This document shows, piece by piece, positions 34,403 through 41,741 of a stretch of 64,000 nucleotides of DNA (position 1 is the first letter of the stretch; each line of letters starts with the position of its first letter). The DNA is taken from contig JARGPH010000030.1 in NCBI GenBank assembly GCA_029213065.1, positions 1 to 64,000 on the forward strand, given 5' to 3'. The position numbers and the translations under genes are program-made. Origin of the DNA: Verrucomicrobiales bacterium. GTDB taxonomy: Bacteria; Verrucomicrobiota; Verrucomicrobiia; Verrucomicrobiales; DEV007. The notes below the pieces were generated by a model that was given only the letters and a program-made list of their open reading frames with translations, did not search any database and was not told the origin of the DNA.

Positions 34403-36544
34403 ATGATCGAACGTATTCTTCTTATACTTTGGGGAGCCTGGCTGCTTTTCGTGCTGATCGCGGCTTTTCGCGTGATCGGCTTCAACATTGCCCGACGCAG
34501 GCAGGATCGCAAGTGGGCGGATAAAACCCGGAATCAGCGACCTACCGCCGTTATCGTCGCGGTTAAAGGGTTTGATCCCCGTGCCACCCCCCGCTTTTTC
34601 GATACGCTCTTTGCACAGGACTACGCGAACTACCGCGTCATCGTCTGTTTTGAATCATGGCAGGATCCGGTCGCGGTATGGCTCAGGGAGGAACTGGAAC
34701 TCCGCGAAGACGCACCGGTCTGGAATCACCCTGACAGTGATGCAAGTCTCTCAAGCATAACGCTGGTGTGTGCCGGTATCTCCAGTCAGGAGGGGCAGAA
34801 GGTTCACAATCAAATCGCGGCCTTCGGTCACCTCGCTGATAAAGATGAAGTCGTTGCCTTTGTCGATGCGGATGTCATTTTTCAAAAAGACTGGCTCGCG
34901 AGTCTCACCGCCCCAATCAACCTGAAGACGCACCCGCTCTCGACAACCTACCGGTGGCTGGTTCCGAAACGCCCCACCCTCCCCAATCAAATCGCCTCGG
35001 TTATTAACGGATCGATTACGACTCAGGGCGGCAGCGAAAGAACAAACGTTCTCTGGGGTGGTTCAATGGCTATCGCCCGAAGCGTTTTCGACAAGCTCGA
35101 CGTCGCCAAACTCTTCTCAGGCTCCCTCAACGACGACCTCCGCCTTTCAAAGGCAGCGAGAAAAGACGGCAATCGGATCGCCTTTGTACGCTCCCTCATT
35201 TTGCCCACGATTATTGATTTCACCTGGAAATCCTTCTTCGAGTTCGCAAAACGCCAATACACTCAGGTGAAGTTCTTCAGTCCGATTCTCTATACGGGCA
35301 CCAATATTGTCCTCGGGTTCTACATCCTCGGACTCGCCTCGCTGGTAGCCGCGCTCATCTACGGATATTTTAATGCGTGGATCCCGATCGCCGCGGCTTA
35401 TGTCATCGATCAGGTTCGGGCGCTCGCCCGTCAACAGGTCTACCTGGGTCTCTTTGAGGAGAACGGAATCAGACAAAAACTTTTTGCCGCGGGGTGGCTC
35501 GAACACATGCTCACGCCGTTCTGGATGTGCATTCACTGGCTGCTGCTTGTCAGCACCTGGACACAATCCCGAATCACCTGGGCCGGAATCAGCTACCGTA
35601 TCCAGTCCAATTCAAAAACCCGGATTCTGGATCGCCCCACGGTGACGGAACGTCTCCCCGCCGGAGTTGCCGGTCTGGCGCTTATTGCCGGGCTCCACGA
35701 CAAAAAGCGCCGCGGCTATACCCGCCCTGTCGAGACAATGCCTATGACTATCGGCAGCGATACATCGCCCGCCACCGAAACTCCCGGGTTCGTCGAAACT
35801 ACGCCACCGGAAACCGAACCGGAAGCGTCGGAAGCACCGCCAGCAGAGGAAACACTCGAAACGGCGGCCACCAGTGAAGCCAACCTTTCAGGAGTCGAAG
35901 AGTTTGGCTCGATCGACGATCCCTCCAAGGGGGACAGAATCACCGCTGAGACCGCTGAGACCGCTGAGACCGCTGAGACCGCTGAGACCGCTGAGACTGC
36001 TGAGACTGCTGAGACTGCTGAGACTGCTGAGACTGCTGAGACTGCTGAAAAAGAACCTGCGAACCTTCCGGTATGTCACCCCGGACTTTCAAACTTCGTT
36101 ACCCGCCTTGCCTCGGCACCTCGATTTAACGAGCTTAGAGCCGCTCGCGCCGCGAAGCTTAACCGGGTCACGGAGCACTCAGTCGATCAGGTCGCAGCCG
36201 CGAAAACCAAATCGCGCCTTCCCGCCTCAAAGCACTATCCTGTTCTCGAAAGACGGCCCGAATCATCGCCTCCTTCGGGAACCTCAACGCCACTTACCAG
36301 CTCGGCTCCAACACCCGAATCCGCAGATTCGCCCGCGCAGGAGAAGGATGTGCAAAAAACTGTCAGATCACCGAATCTGAACCGGTCATTCGCTGCTCAC
36401 CGACAGGGAGTTCCCGCCGGTCATCGGGGCGGAGAAACCATGAAACGCGCCTCCCGCTCTTCACGCGCTGCTCAGTCGAGTTGCGCCTCCCGCTGTGCGA
36501 TCACACCCCGTCCCGTCTCGAACAAAGCATCCGGCCGCCCCTGA
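34403..36544 (+). CDS. Membrane glycosyltransferase (GT2/GT21-like) with long repetitive C-terminal tail
   Basis: 713 residues. An N-terminal transmembrane helix (1-24) precedes a GT-A catalytic domain (about 45-270) with the VAFVDADVIF metal site and a NDDLRLSKAARKDG acceptor-site motif, like ceramide-glucosyltransferase relatives. Several transmembrane helices follow (about 290-400). Beyond residue 440 the protein is low-complexity: Pro/Thr/Glu-rich, then twelve Thr-Ala-Glu units (about 514-549), then a basic Ser/Pro/Arg-rich tail ending in a run of Arg/Ser. The tail is absent from normal family members of about 400 residues. Whether it lies inside the cell depends on the helix count, which I could not settle. 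Confidence 0.82.
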   Translation: MIERILLILWGAWLLFVLIAAFRVIGFNIARRRQDRKWADKTRNQRPTAVIVAVKGFDPRATPRFFDTLFAQDYANYRVIVCFESWQDPVAVWLREELELREDAPVWNHPDSDASLSSITLVCAGISSQEGQKVHNQIAAFGHLADKDEVVAFVDADVIFQKDWLASLTAPINLKTHPLSTTYRWLVPKRPTLPNQIASVINGSITTQGGSERTNVLWGGSMAIARSVFDKLDVAKLFSGSLNDDLRLSKAARKDGNRIAFVRSLILPTIIDFTWKSFFEFAKRQYTQVKFFSPILYTGTNIVLGFYILGLASLVAALIYGYFNAWIPIAAAYVIDQVRALARQQVYLGLFEENGIRQKLFAAGWLEHMLTPFWMCIHWLLLVSTWTQSRITWAGISYRIQSNSKTRILDRPTVTERLPAGVAGLALIAGLHDKKRRGYTRPVETMPMTIGSDTSPATETPGFVETTPPETEPEASEAPPAEETLETAATSEANLSGVEEFGSIDDPSKGDRITAETAETAETAETAETAETAETAETAETAETAETAEKEPANLPVCHPGLSNFVTRLASAPRFNELRAARAAKLNRVTEHSVDQVAAAKTKSRLPASKHYPVLERRPESSPPSGTSTPLTSSAPTPESADSPAQEKDVQKTVRSPNLNRSFAAHRQGVPAGHRGGETMKRASRSSRAAQSSCASRCAITPRPVSNKASGRP
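35942..36049 (+). repeat. Coding 9-bp tandem repeat, 12 copies (Thr-Ala-Glu)
   Basis: Six copies of ACCGCTGAG (35942-35995) are followed by five of ACTGCTGAG and one of ACTGCTGAA (35996-36049). The C-to-T change splits the array into two blocks, which suggests two successive slippage expansions from different parent units. The array keeps the reading frame of the glycosyltransferase at any copy number. Confidence 0.97.
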
Positions 36545-36599
36545 TAGGAGGACACCTTTTGAGCTTCCCGCCGGCTGCAGGAGTCGATATGATCCAGCC

Positions 36600-37526
36600 A
36601 TGAAGCTGTTTCTCCCTCTCCTTTTTCTATGCCTCGCGCTGTCTCCGGATTCACAGGCAGAGTCGCCGGCCTCGCGCACCTGGACCTCTCTAACCGGACA
36701 AAGCTTCGAAGGTTCGCTCACCTCTGCATCAGAGGATTCAGCTACGGTAAGACGATCCGACGGGAAAACCTTCGATGTCCCGCTTTCAAAGTTGTCGGAA
36801 GCCGACCGGGCTGTTGTCCGTCAGTACCTCACCGACCTCTCACGGGCGGAAGGCCTTTCAGAGGGACCCTTCGCTGACAAAATTACGGGCGAATGGGTTA
36901 AAGTCCCCAAAGAGGAGCAGGGACTCGTTTATCAAATTTTCGGCAGCTCAAAACTGAAACGATTGAAAGAACCCTTTCCCCTTTTCGTTCACCTCCACGG
37001 AGCCGGAGCACGCGCCGAAGACGTGGAAACGGGTAAAATTGAAATTGCTCCGGAACGACTTTCAAAAGAGGAGCTTTACGATGACTTCCCCTGCCTCATC
37101 ATCGTCCCACTCTGCCCTCCTGACACTTCGTGGGGTGATCACACATCGACGCTGGAAAAACTCATCGACACCCTGACAAACAGCCTTCCGATTGATCGCA
37201 ACCGCATCTATCTGTCAGGCTACAGCATGGGTGCCCGCGGCATTGGCTCACTCATCGAATCACGTCCCAACTTCTATGCGGCGGCACTGTTCGCCGACGG
37301 CGAGGCAAAAGAAAGCTGGGTGGATACAGTCGACACCGCTCTTTGGTTCACCTTTTCCGGCGAACGTGATTTAGCAGGCGCAGAGAAAGTCGCGAACGCC
37401 TACAGATCCGCCGGAAAGATCGCTCACTTTGAAGGATTTCCCGACCACACCCACAACCAGATTCACTGGACCCTGGCTAAGACTGAAGGGGTCTACGAAT
37501 GGTGTTTTTCCCAAGTCCGGAAGTGA
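36600..37526 (+). CDS. Secreted SHD1-domain alpha/beta-hydrolase (esterase-like)
   Basis: 308 residues from the ATG at 36600, which opens a signal peptide (MKLFLPLLFLCLALSPDSQA). An SHD1-like domain follows (about 24-80: SRTWTSLTGQSFEGSL, TFDVPLSKLSEADRAVVRQYL), similar to the one in the Sec thioredoxin-like protein at 9.3 kb. Then an alpha/beta-hydrolase domain (about 105-308) has an oxyanion region FVHLHGAGARAEDV, nucleophile elbow GYSMGARG (Ser near 216), an Asp candidate in FSGERDLAG and His in FPDHTHNQIHW. It resembles feruloyl-esterase/PHB-depolymerase-like enzymes (Esterase D type). Substrate unknown. Confidence 0.85.
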   Translation: MKLFLPLLFLCLALSPDSQAESPASRTWTSLTGQSFEGSLTSASEDSATVRRSDGKTFDVPLSKLSEADRAVVRQYLTDLSRAEGLSEGPFADKITGEWVKVPKEEQGLVYQIFGSSKLKRLKEPFPLFVHLHGAGARAEDVETGKIEIAPERLSKEELYDDFPCLIIVPLCPPDTSWGDHTSTLEKLIDTLTNSLPIDRNRIYLSGYSMGARGIGSLIESRPNFYAAALFADGEAKESWVDTVDTALWFTFSGERDLAGAEKVANAYRSAGKIAHFEGFPDHTHNQIHWTLAKTEGVYEWCFSQVRK

Positions 37527-37539
37527 CCGGAAAACGCGT

Positions 37540-39780
37540 CTATTGGCCGTCCTTAAAATACCGGTTAAACAGTTGCCGCTGCACAGTCGTCACTTCCTCC
37601 CCGTTCAAGACCCGGTCATAGATCGCGCACTCGAACATCACGTGCCCCTGCTCATTCTCAATCTTCGCGATCTGCTGACGACGGCCGATCGAAAACTTGT
37701 TAAAGCCTCCGATATCCCCTTCGAACGCTATCGCGTCAGTGGATTCCTCCCGGCCGCTTTTATCAATCTTGAAAAGCCGATGCGTCCGGTTTTTCACATC
37801 GCATACATAGCCAATCAAACCGGGCTCGTGATCCCACCAGCCGAGATCAACTTTCTGCCAGGGCTTACCGTGCCCAATACTAACACCGCCATAAACAGAC
37901 CCTGAATAGTCCGTCCCGATGACGAGGGAGCGCTCATCCCACGGGACCGCTCCAAACCGGATAATCTGCTCTTGCTCTAACATAAAGGTCATTGCAAGCA
38001 CGACAGAGATCCCGTTCGAGAAATCGAAGTCATTGCTCCGCACCTCCATGGATGACAGATTGTTGAGAAGAATACCGCGACGGACTTCATTCAATCCCGG
38101 AATACTTTCCGGGGTGTAAATTCTCACCATCGGGAGCGCATTCCCCTTCGTGTCTTTTTGCTCCCGAAGTAGAGATGCCAGAGGTTCAGGCCGCGCTAAA
38201 TTATACCAGGCTGCGATCCGGGTATCCGGCAAGGCGTTCGATTGATAATCCCGTCCGTAGGTCCCCGTCGAAGAAACAAAGCGCCCGACAAGTCCGTCCA
38301 TAACCGGCAACGCGGGAACGGAGAGCGCACCATCGGGAACAGGCAACGACTCCGGGTAAACCAAGTCCGCAGTTGAAGGCTTCGGATAAATGCTGCGCTT
38401 TGTCTCGACCGGCGCTTCGACAACAGCCGCTTTTTTTTCCTCCTTCACGACTTCAACAACGCCCTTATCGTCCCCATTATCACCGCTGCGCGAAAATGCG
38501 ATACCTGCGATGACAACAACTACTATCAAAGTGCCAATGGCGAGAGGGATAACGGGAAACTCTTTTTCACCGGAGCCACGGCTGTAGCCGGAGCCTCTCA
38601 CAGGACCGGAACCCGACGCAGTTCTCAACGCTCCCGTTGCCGGGCGGGTTGCGTCAACGGAAGGCGTCAGAGGAGTCTTGATTGCACCCGTCTGAATCGT
38701 GCGCGTTGGACCGGTTTGAATCGTCCGTGTCGGGCCTGTTTGAATTGTCCGTGTCGGGCCTGTTTGAATCGTCCGTGTCGGGCCCGTTTGAATCGTCCGT
38801 GTCGGGCCCGTTTGAATCGTGCGGGTTGGACCGGTTTGAATTGCGGGTGTCGTGACGGTTTGCTCCGGCATATCCTGAGGCGGCGCAACCGGTTCCGGAT
38901 CGCTGACTCTCACCGCCACCGGGATGTCTGAATCATCCTCACTCTCATAAGGGATCCCCTTCACTGCGTCCTGAAATTGCTTCATCGCATCCTTAGCGTC
39001 AGACGGGCGGTCATCAGGATCACGGGAAATCAATCGCATCACCCAGGCGGCAATGTGCTCCGGAAGATCCGGACGAATCTCCTCAATGGGCGTGCAACGA
39101 TGATTGATATGATTCATCGACGTCTCCGCAGGATTGCCCCCTTGAAAAGCAGACTCCTGAGTGAGCCCGCAATAGAGAACACAACCCAGTGAATATAAAT
39201 CAGTGCGCTGATCGAGTGGTTTCAACTCAAGCTGCTCCGGGGCAATGTAGTCAATCGATCCCAAAAAGGTGCCTTGATGATCCAGGGTCTGGGTCGATGG
39301 ATTTTGACTGAATTTAGCGAGACCAAAATCGAGAATCTTCACGAGAAACCGTTCCGACGGTGTCATCGTGAGCATGATGTTTGCCGGTTTGATATCGCGG
39401 TGCAGCAAATTGATCTCCCCGGCTGAAGCAAGCGCATCGAGGCACTGTTCCGCCACATCGATAAAATCCTCCACCGAGAGCGCCGCATCTTTAACGACCT
39501 CGCTAAGATCTTCGCCGTCAACCAACTCCATCGCCACAAATGGGCCGTCGGCGTCTTCTTCAATGGCGAATACGGTGACTACATTGGGGTGCTGGAACTT
39601 AGCCAATGCCCCGGCCTCCCGCTGAAGAGCGCCTTTTGACTCTTCATTGAGATTGGTATCTTCGAGATCGAGAAGTCGTTTCAGCGCAACCTCCCGGCCC
39701 ATCACGGTATCGTAGGCACGGTAAACGGTGCTCATTCCGCCGCGCCCCAATTTGCCCCGGACTTCGTAACGTTCTCCCAT
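37540..39780 (-). CDS. Transmembrane Ser/Thr protein kinase with extracytoplasmic lectin-like domain
   Basis: 746 residues. Kinase domain (1-275): Gly-loop LGRGGMST, Lys34 (VALKRL), HRDIKPAN (127-134, Asp129), DFG (151-153) and IAPEQ (179-183), a Hanks-type PknB-like kinase. A linker with six GPTRTIQT repeats (about 315-365) leads to a transmembrane helix (about 407-429: FPVIPLAIGTLIVVVVIAG). The extracytoplasmic part (about 430-746) has a concanavalin/LamG-like end (GISVVLAMTFMLEQEQIIRF, GFNKFSIGRRQQIAKIEN, CAIYDRVLNGEEV). It should sense an outside ligand and phosphorylate cytoplasmic targets. It is convergent with the esterase gene, 13 nt apart. Confidence 0.93.
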   Translation of the reverse strand: MGERYEVRGKLGRGGMSTVYRAYDTVMGREVALKRLLDLEDTNLNEESKGALQREAGALAKFQHPNVVTVFAIEEDADGPFVAMELVDGEDLSEVVKDAALSVEDFIDVAEQCLDALASAGEINLLHRDIKPANIMLTMTPSERFLVKILDFGLAKFSQNPSTQTLDHQGTFLGSIDYIAPEQLELKPLDQRTDLYSLGCVLYCGLTQESAFQGGNPAETSMNHINHRCTPIEEIRPDLPEHIAAWVMRLISRDPDDRPSDAKDAMKQFQDAVKGIPYESEDDSDIPVAVRVSDPEPVAPPQDMPEQTVTTPAIQTGPTRTIQTGPTRTIQTGPTRTIQTGPTRTIQTGPTRTIQTGPTRTIQTGAIKTPLTPSVDATRPATGALRTASGSGPVRGSGYSRGSGEKEFPVIPLAIGTLIVVVVIAGIAFSRSGDNGDDKGVVEVVKEEKKAAVVEAPVETKRSIYPKPSTADLVYPESLPVPDGALSVPALPVMDGLVGRFVSSTGTYGRDYQSNALPDTRIAAWYNLARPEPLASLLREQKDTKGNALPMVRIYTPESIPGLNEVRRGILLNNLSSMEVRSNDFDFSNGISVVLAMTFMLEQEQIIRFGAVPWDERSLVIGTDYSGSVYGGVSIGHGKPWQKVDLGWWDHEPGLIGYVCDVKNRTHRLFKIDKSGREESTDAIAFEGDIGGFNKFSIGRRQQIAKIENEQGHVMFECAIYDRVLNGEEVTTVQRQLFNRYFKDGQ
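38690..38848 (-). repeat. 24-bp coding tandem repeat (GPTRTIQT) in the kinase linker
   Basis: Six 24-bp units run from 38690 to 38833, with a seventh diverged unit to about 38848. On the + strand each reads GTTTGAATCGTCCGTGTCGG plus four bases, with few changes; units 1 and 6 share a different GTTGGACCG ending. They encode a Thr/Arg-rich linker between the kinase and the membrane helix, with possible autophosphorylation sites. Near identity points to recent expansion. Confidence 0.95.
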
Positions 39781-39921
39781 ATTAAAACCTGATATTGCTC
39801 CAACTTCGCCGGATTCTCCACAATTTCGTCATGATCCTGTCAAAAAGTCCATTCTTTACTGGCGCGGACGTGGACAAAACAGGATTCTACAAACCGGAAC
39901 GATCCGGCACAATTTCCCCAC

Positions 39922-40572
39922 ATGAAAAATACACTCTTTTCCCTGAAGCTCCTTTCAGTTTCAGTCGCGATCCTGACACTCTCTCATTCCTACGCCTTTG
40001 AACCGCCGCAAAACAGCGATTTGGTGATCGAAGACGACTTTGATCGAGACGTCTCCGGAAAAGGATGGAGCATCCAAACAGGGGCATGGACGATCGAGGA
40101 CGGGGTGCTTCACGGCGCGGAAATCCCCGCCGACAAACATTCCGCAGCAGCCCGTCGCGTCATCGTCACGGGGAACGCGGTCTACGAGATGAAATTCCGT
40201 TTCACCGGTGAAGGGAAGGCATTCCATTTCGGCTTCGATCCTGTCCGCGGCGCACTCGACAAACGCGGTCACCTTTTCTCGGTAATGATTACCCCGAATG
40301 ACTGGAAGATTTTGAAACACGTCAACAAAGACAAGCCGAAGGAGGATCCGAACGAGGTCCTCGCCTCGGCAGAAACACCCTTCAAAGTCGACGAGTGGTA
40401 TCATCTTCGTGTCACCACATGGGGAACTACAGTGAAGGCGATCATCAAAGGAATTGAACCACTTGATGCCAGTCATCCCACCTTCGGAGTCAAGAAGCCG
40501 ACCCTCGTCTTCCGCGCAATCGGCGACGGCATCGAAATAGACGACCTGCGGGTTTGGCAGGCTAAGGAGTAA
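39922..40572 (+). CDS. Secreted beta-sandwich protein (DUF1080 / 3-keto-disaccharide hydrolase-like fold)
   Basis: 216 residues with a signal peptide (about 1-25). One beta-jelly-roll domain: LVIEDDFDRDVSGKGWSIQT, GAWTIEDGVLHGAEIP, YEMKFRFTGEGKAFHFGFDP and DEWYHLRVTTWGTTVKAIIK. The order and the closing GDGIEIDDLRVWQ match concanavalin-like sandwiches common in PVC secretomes (DUF1080 relatives). Whether it is catalytic is unclear. It is followed within one base by the convergent end of the Gfo/Idh/MocA gene. Confidence 0.72.
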   Translation: MKNTLFSLKLLSVSVAILTLSHSYAFEPPQNSDLVIEDDFDRDVSGKGWSIQTGAWTIEDGVLHGAEIPADKHSAAARRVIVTGNAVYEMKFRFTGEGKAFHFGFDPVRGALDKRGHLFSVMITPNDWKILKHVNKDKPKEDPNEVLASAETPFKVDEWYHLRVTTWGTTVKAIIKGIEPLDASHPTFGVKKPTLVFRAIGDGIEIDDLRVWQAKE

Positions 40573-41556
40573 TTACTCCCCGCAGTCCCCACGCACCGAT
40601 TCGATGACCGACTCCATGACCCGGGCAAGCGCAAGAGTGTCTTCGTGAGAGTGACCGGGGCATTGGATCATGCCTTCATCCAGCGCCTTCATCGCTGCAA
40701 CGATTTCTCCTTTCACCATCCCGCCGGAGTCATCGTCGAGGCGGTCGACCACTTTGCCATCTTTCAGCAACTCGATCGAAGTCGCGGCGTGAAATTTGGG
40801 AATCCGGATTTCTCCCTCCGTTCCCAGAATTCTCGCGCCCATCGATTCTTCGCTCTGAATCGAACAGGTCATGCAGGAGCGGGCACCTCCGTGATGGGCA
40901 GCGATCATCGCGACCGATTCCTCAACGCCGGTGGGGGCCAGCTCCCCTGTCGCCTCGATCGTCTCGACTTCACCAAGGAGGAATCGCATGAGATGCAGTG
41001 GATAAATACCGACATCGAGAACAGCTCCACCTCCGAGCTCCGGATTCAGCAACCGGTCCGAGGGATCCTGTGACCCCGTGAAACAAAAGTCGGCATATCC
41101 CAGCTTCACCTCACCGATTCGTCCCCCATCGATCCACTCTTTCGCCCTCGCGATTACCGGAAGGAACCCGGTCTTCATCCCCTCCATCAGAAAAACGCCC
41201 TCATTCTCCGCATACGACAGCATTTCGCGAGTCGACCGGAGTGAAGGCGTGAGCGGCTTCTCACAAAACACTGCTTTTCCGTTCCTGATGGCGAGTCGCG
41301 CGATCTCATCGTGAAAGACATGGGGCACGGCTATATAGACGATATCCACCTCCGGATCTGCAACCAAATCTTCGTACGATCCATACGAGGACTTGAATCC
41401 GAAGTCCCTCGCAAAAGCGTCAGCCTTACTCTTTGAACGCGAAGCAACTGCTGCAAGTTCCGCCCCGGGAATCATGCGCAATTCTTCAACAAATTCTCTC
41501 GCAAACCGCCCCGGCCCTACCAGTCCCCATCCGTATTTTTGCTTCATCTTTTTCAT
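40573..41556 (-). CDS. Gfo/Idh/MocA-family NAD(P)-dependent oxidoreductase
   Basis: About 327 residues from the ATG at 41556 (an ATG at 41547 is equally good). N-terminal Rossmann fold with GLVGPGRFAREFVEEL (about 10-25) and the family signature FCEKPLTPS, where Lys is the catalytic residue of the EKP motif. The C-terminal sandwich includes GGAVLDVGIYPLHLMRFLLG (the D-x3-H type motif of sugar-binding). The family oxidises or reduces sugars and inositol derivatives. The closest type is the dimeric-dihydrodiol-dehydrogenase/glucose-fructose-oxidoreductase-like group. It is divergent from the sucrose operon at 41742, so a shared regulatory region is possible. Confidence 0.88.
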   Translation of the reverse strand: MKKMKQKYGWGLVGPGRFAREFVEELRMIPGAELAAVASRSKSKADAFARDFGFKSSYGSYEDLVADPEVDIVYIAVPHVFHDEIARLAIRNGKAVFCEKPLTPSLRSTREMLSYAENEGVFLMEGMKTGFLPVIARAKEWIDGGRIGEVKLGYADFCFTGSQDPSDRLLNPELGGGAVLDVGIYPLHLMRFLLGEVETIEATGELAPTGVEESVAMIAAHHGGARSCMTCSIQSEESMGARILGTEGEIRIPKFHAATSIELLKDGKVVDRLDDDSGGMVKGEIVAAMKALDEGMIQCPGHSHEDTLALARVMESVIESVRGDCGE

Positions 41557-41673
41557 ACCCTGAGCCGCTCCCGTCAATCTTCTCCCTGACGTCAAATCCT
41601 TAACCCGTTGGCCCTGAGAAGCTCAACTCGAAACGAGAAAATTTCGAACAATACTGGATTTTCCACTATTCTG

Positions 41674-41686
41674 TTTCATGATGAAA
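41674..41686. promoter_or_regulatory. Palindromic operator-like site upstream of the sucrose operon
   Basis: TTTCATGATGAAA is a perfect 6+1+6 palindrome placed 56 bp before the ATG at 41742, in the 185-bp gap between the divergent oxidoreductase and sucrose operon. An AATACT/AGTATT inverted repeat surrounds it. Such a site could bind a dimeric regulator, but the protein is unknown. Confidence 0.4.
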
Positions 41687-41741
41687 GTAGTATTCTCAGG
41701 TGGTGTGGCGCGTATAACAATACAACTCAGGGATACTTTTT

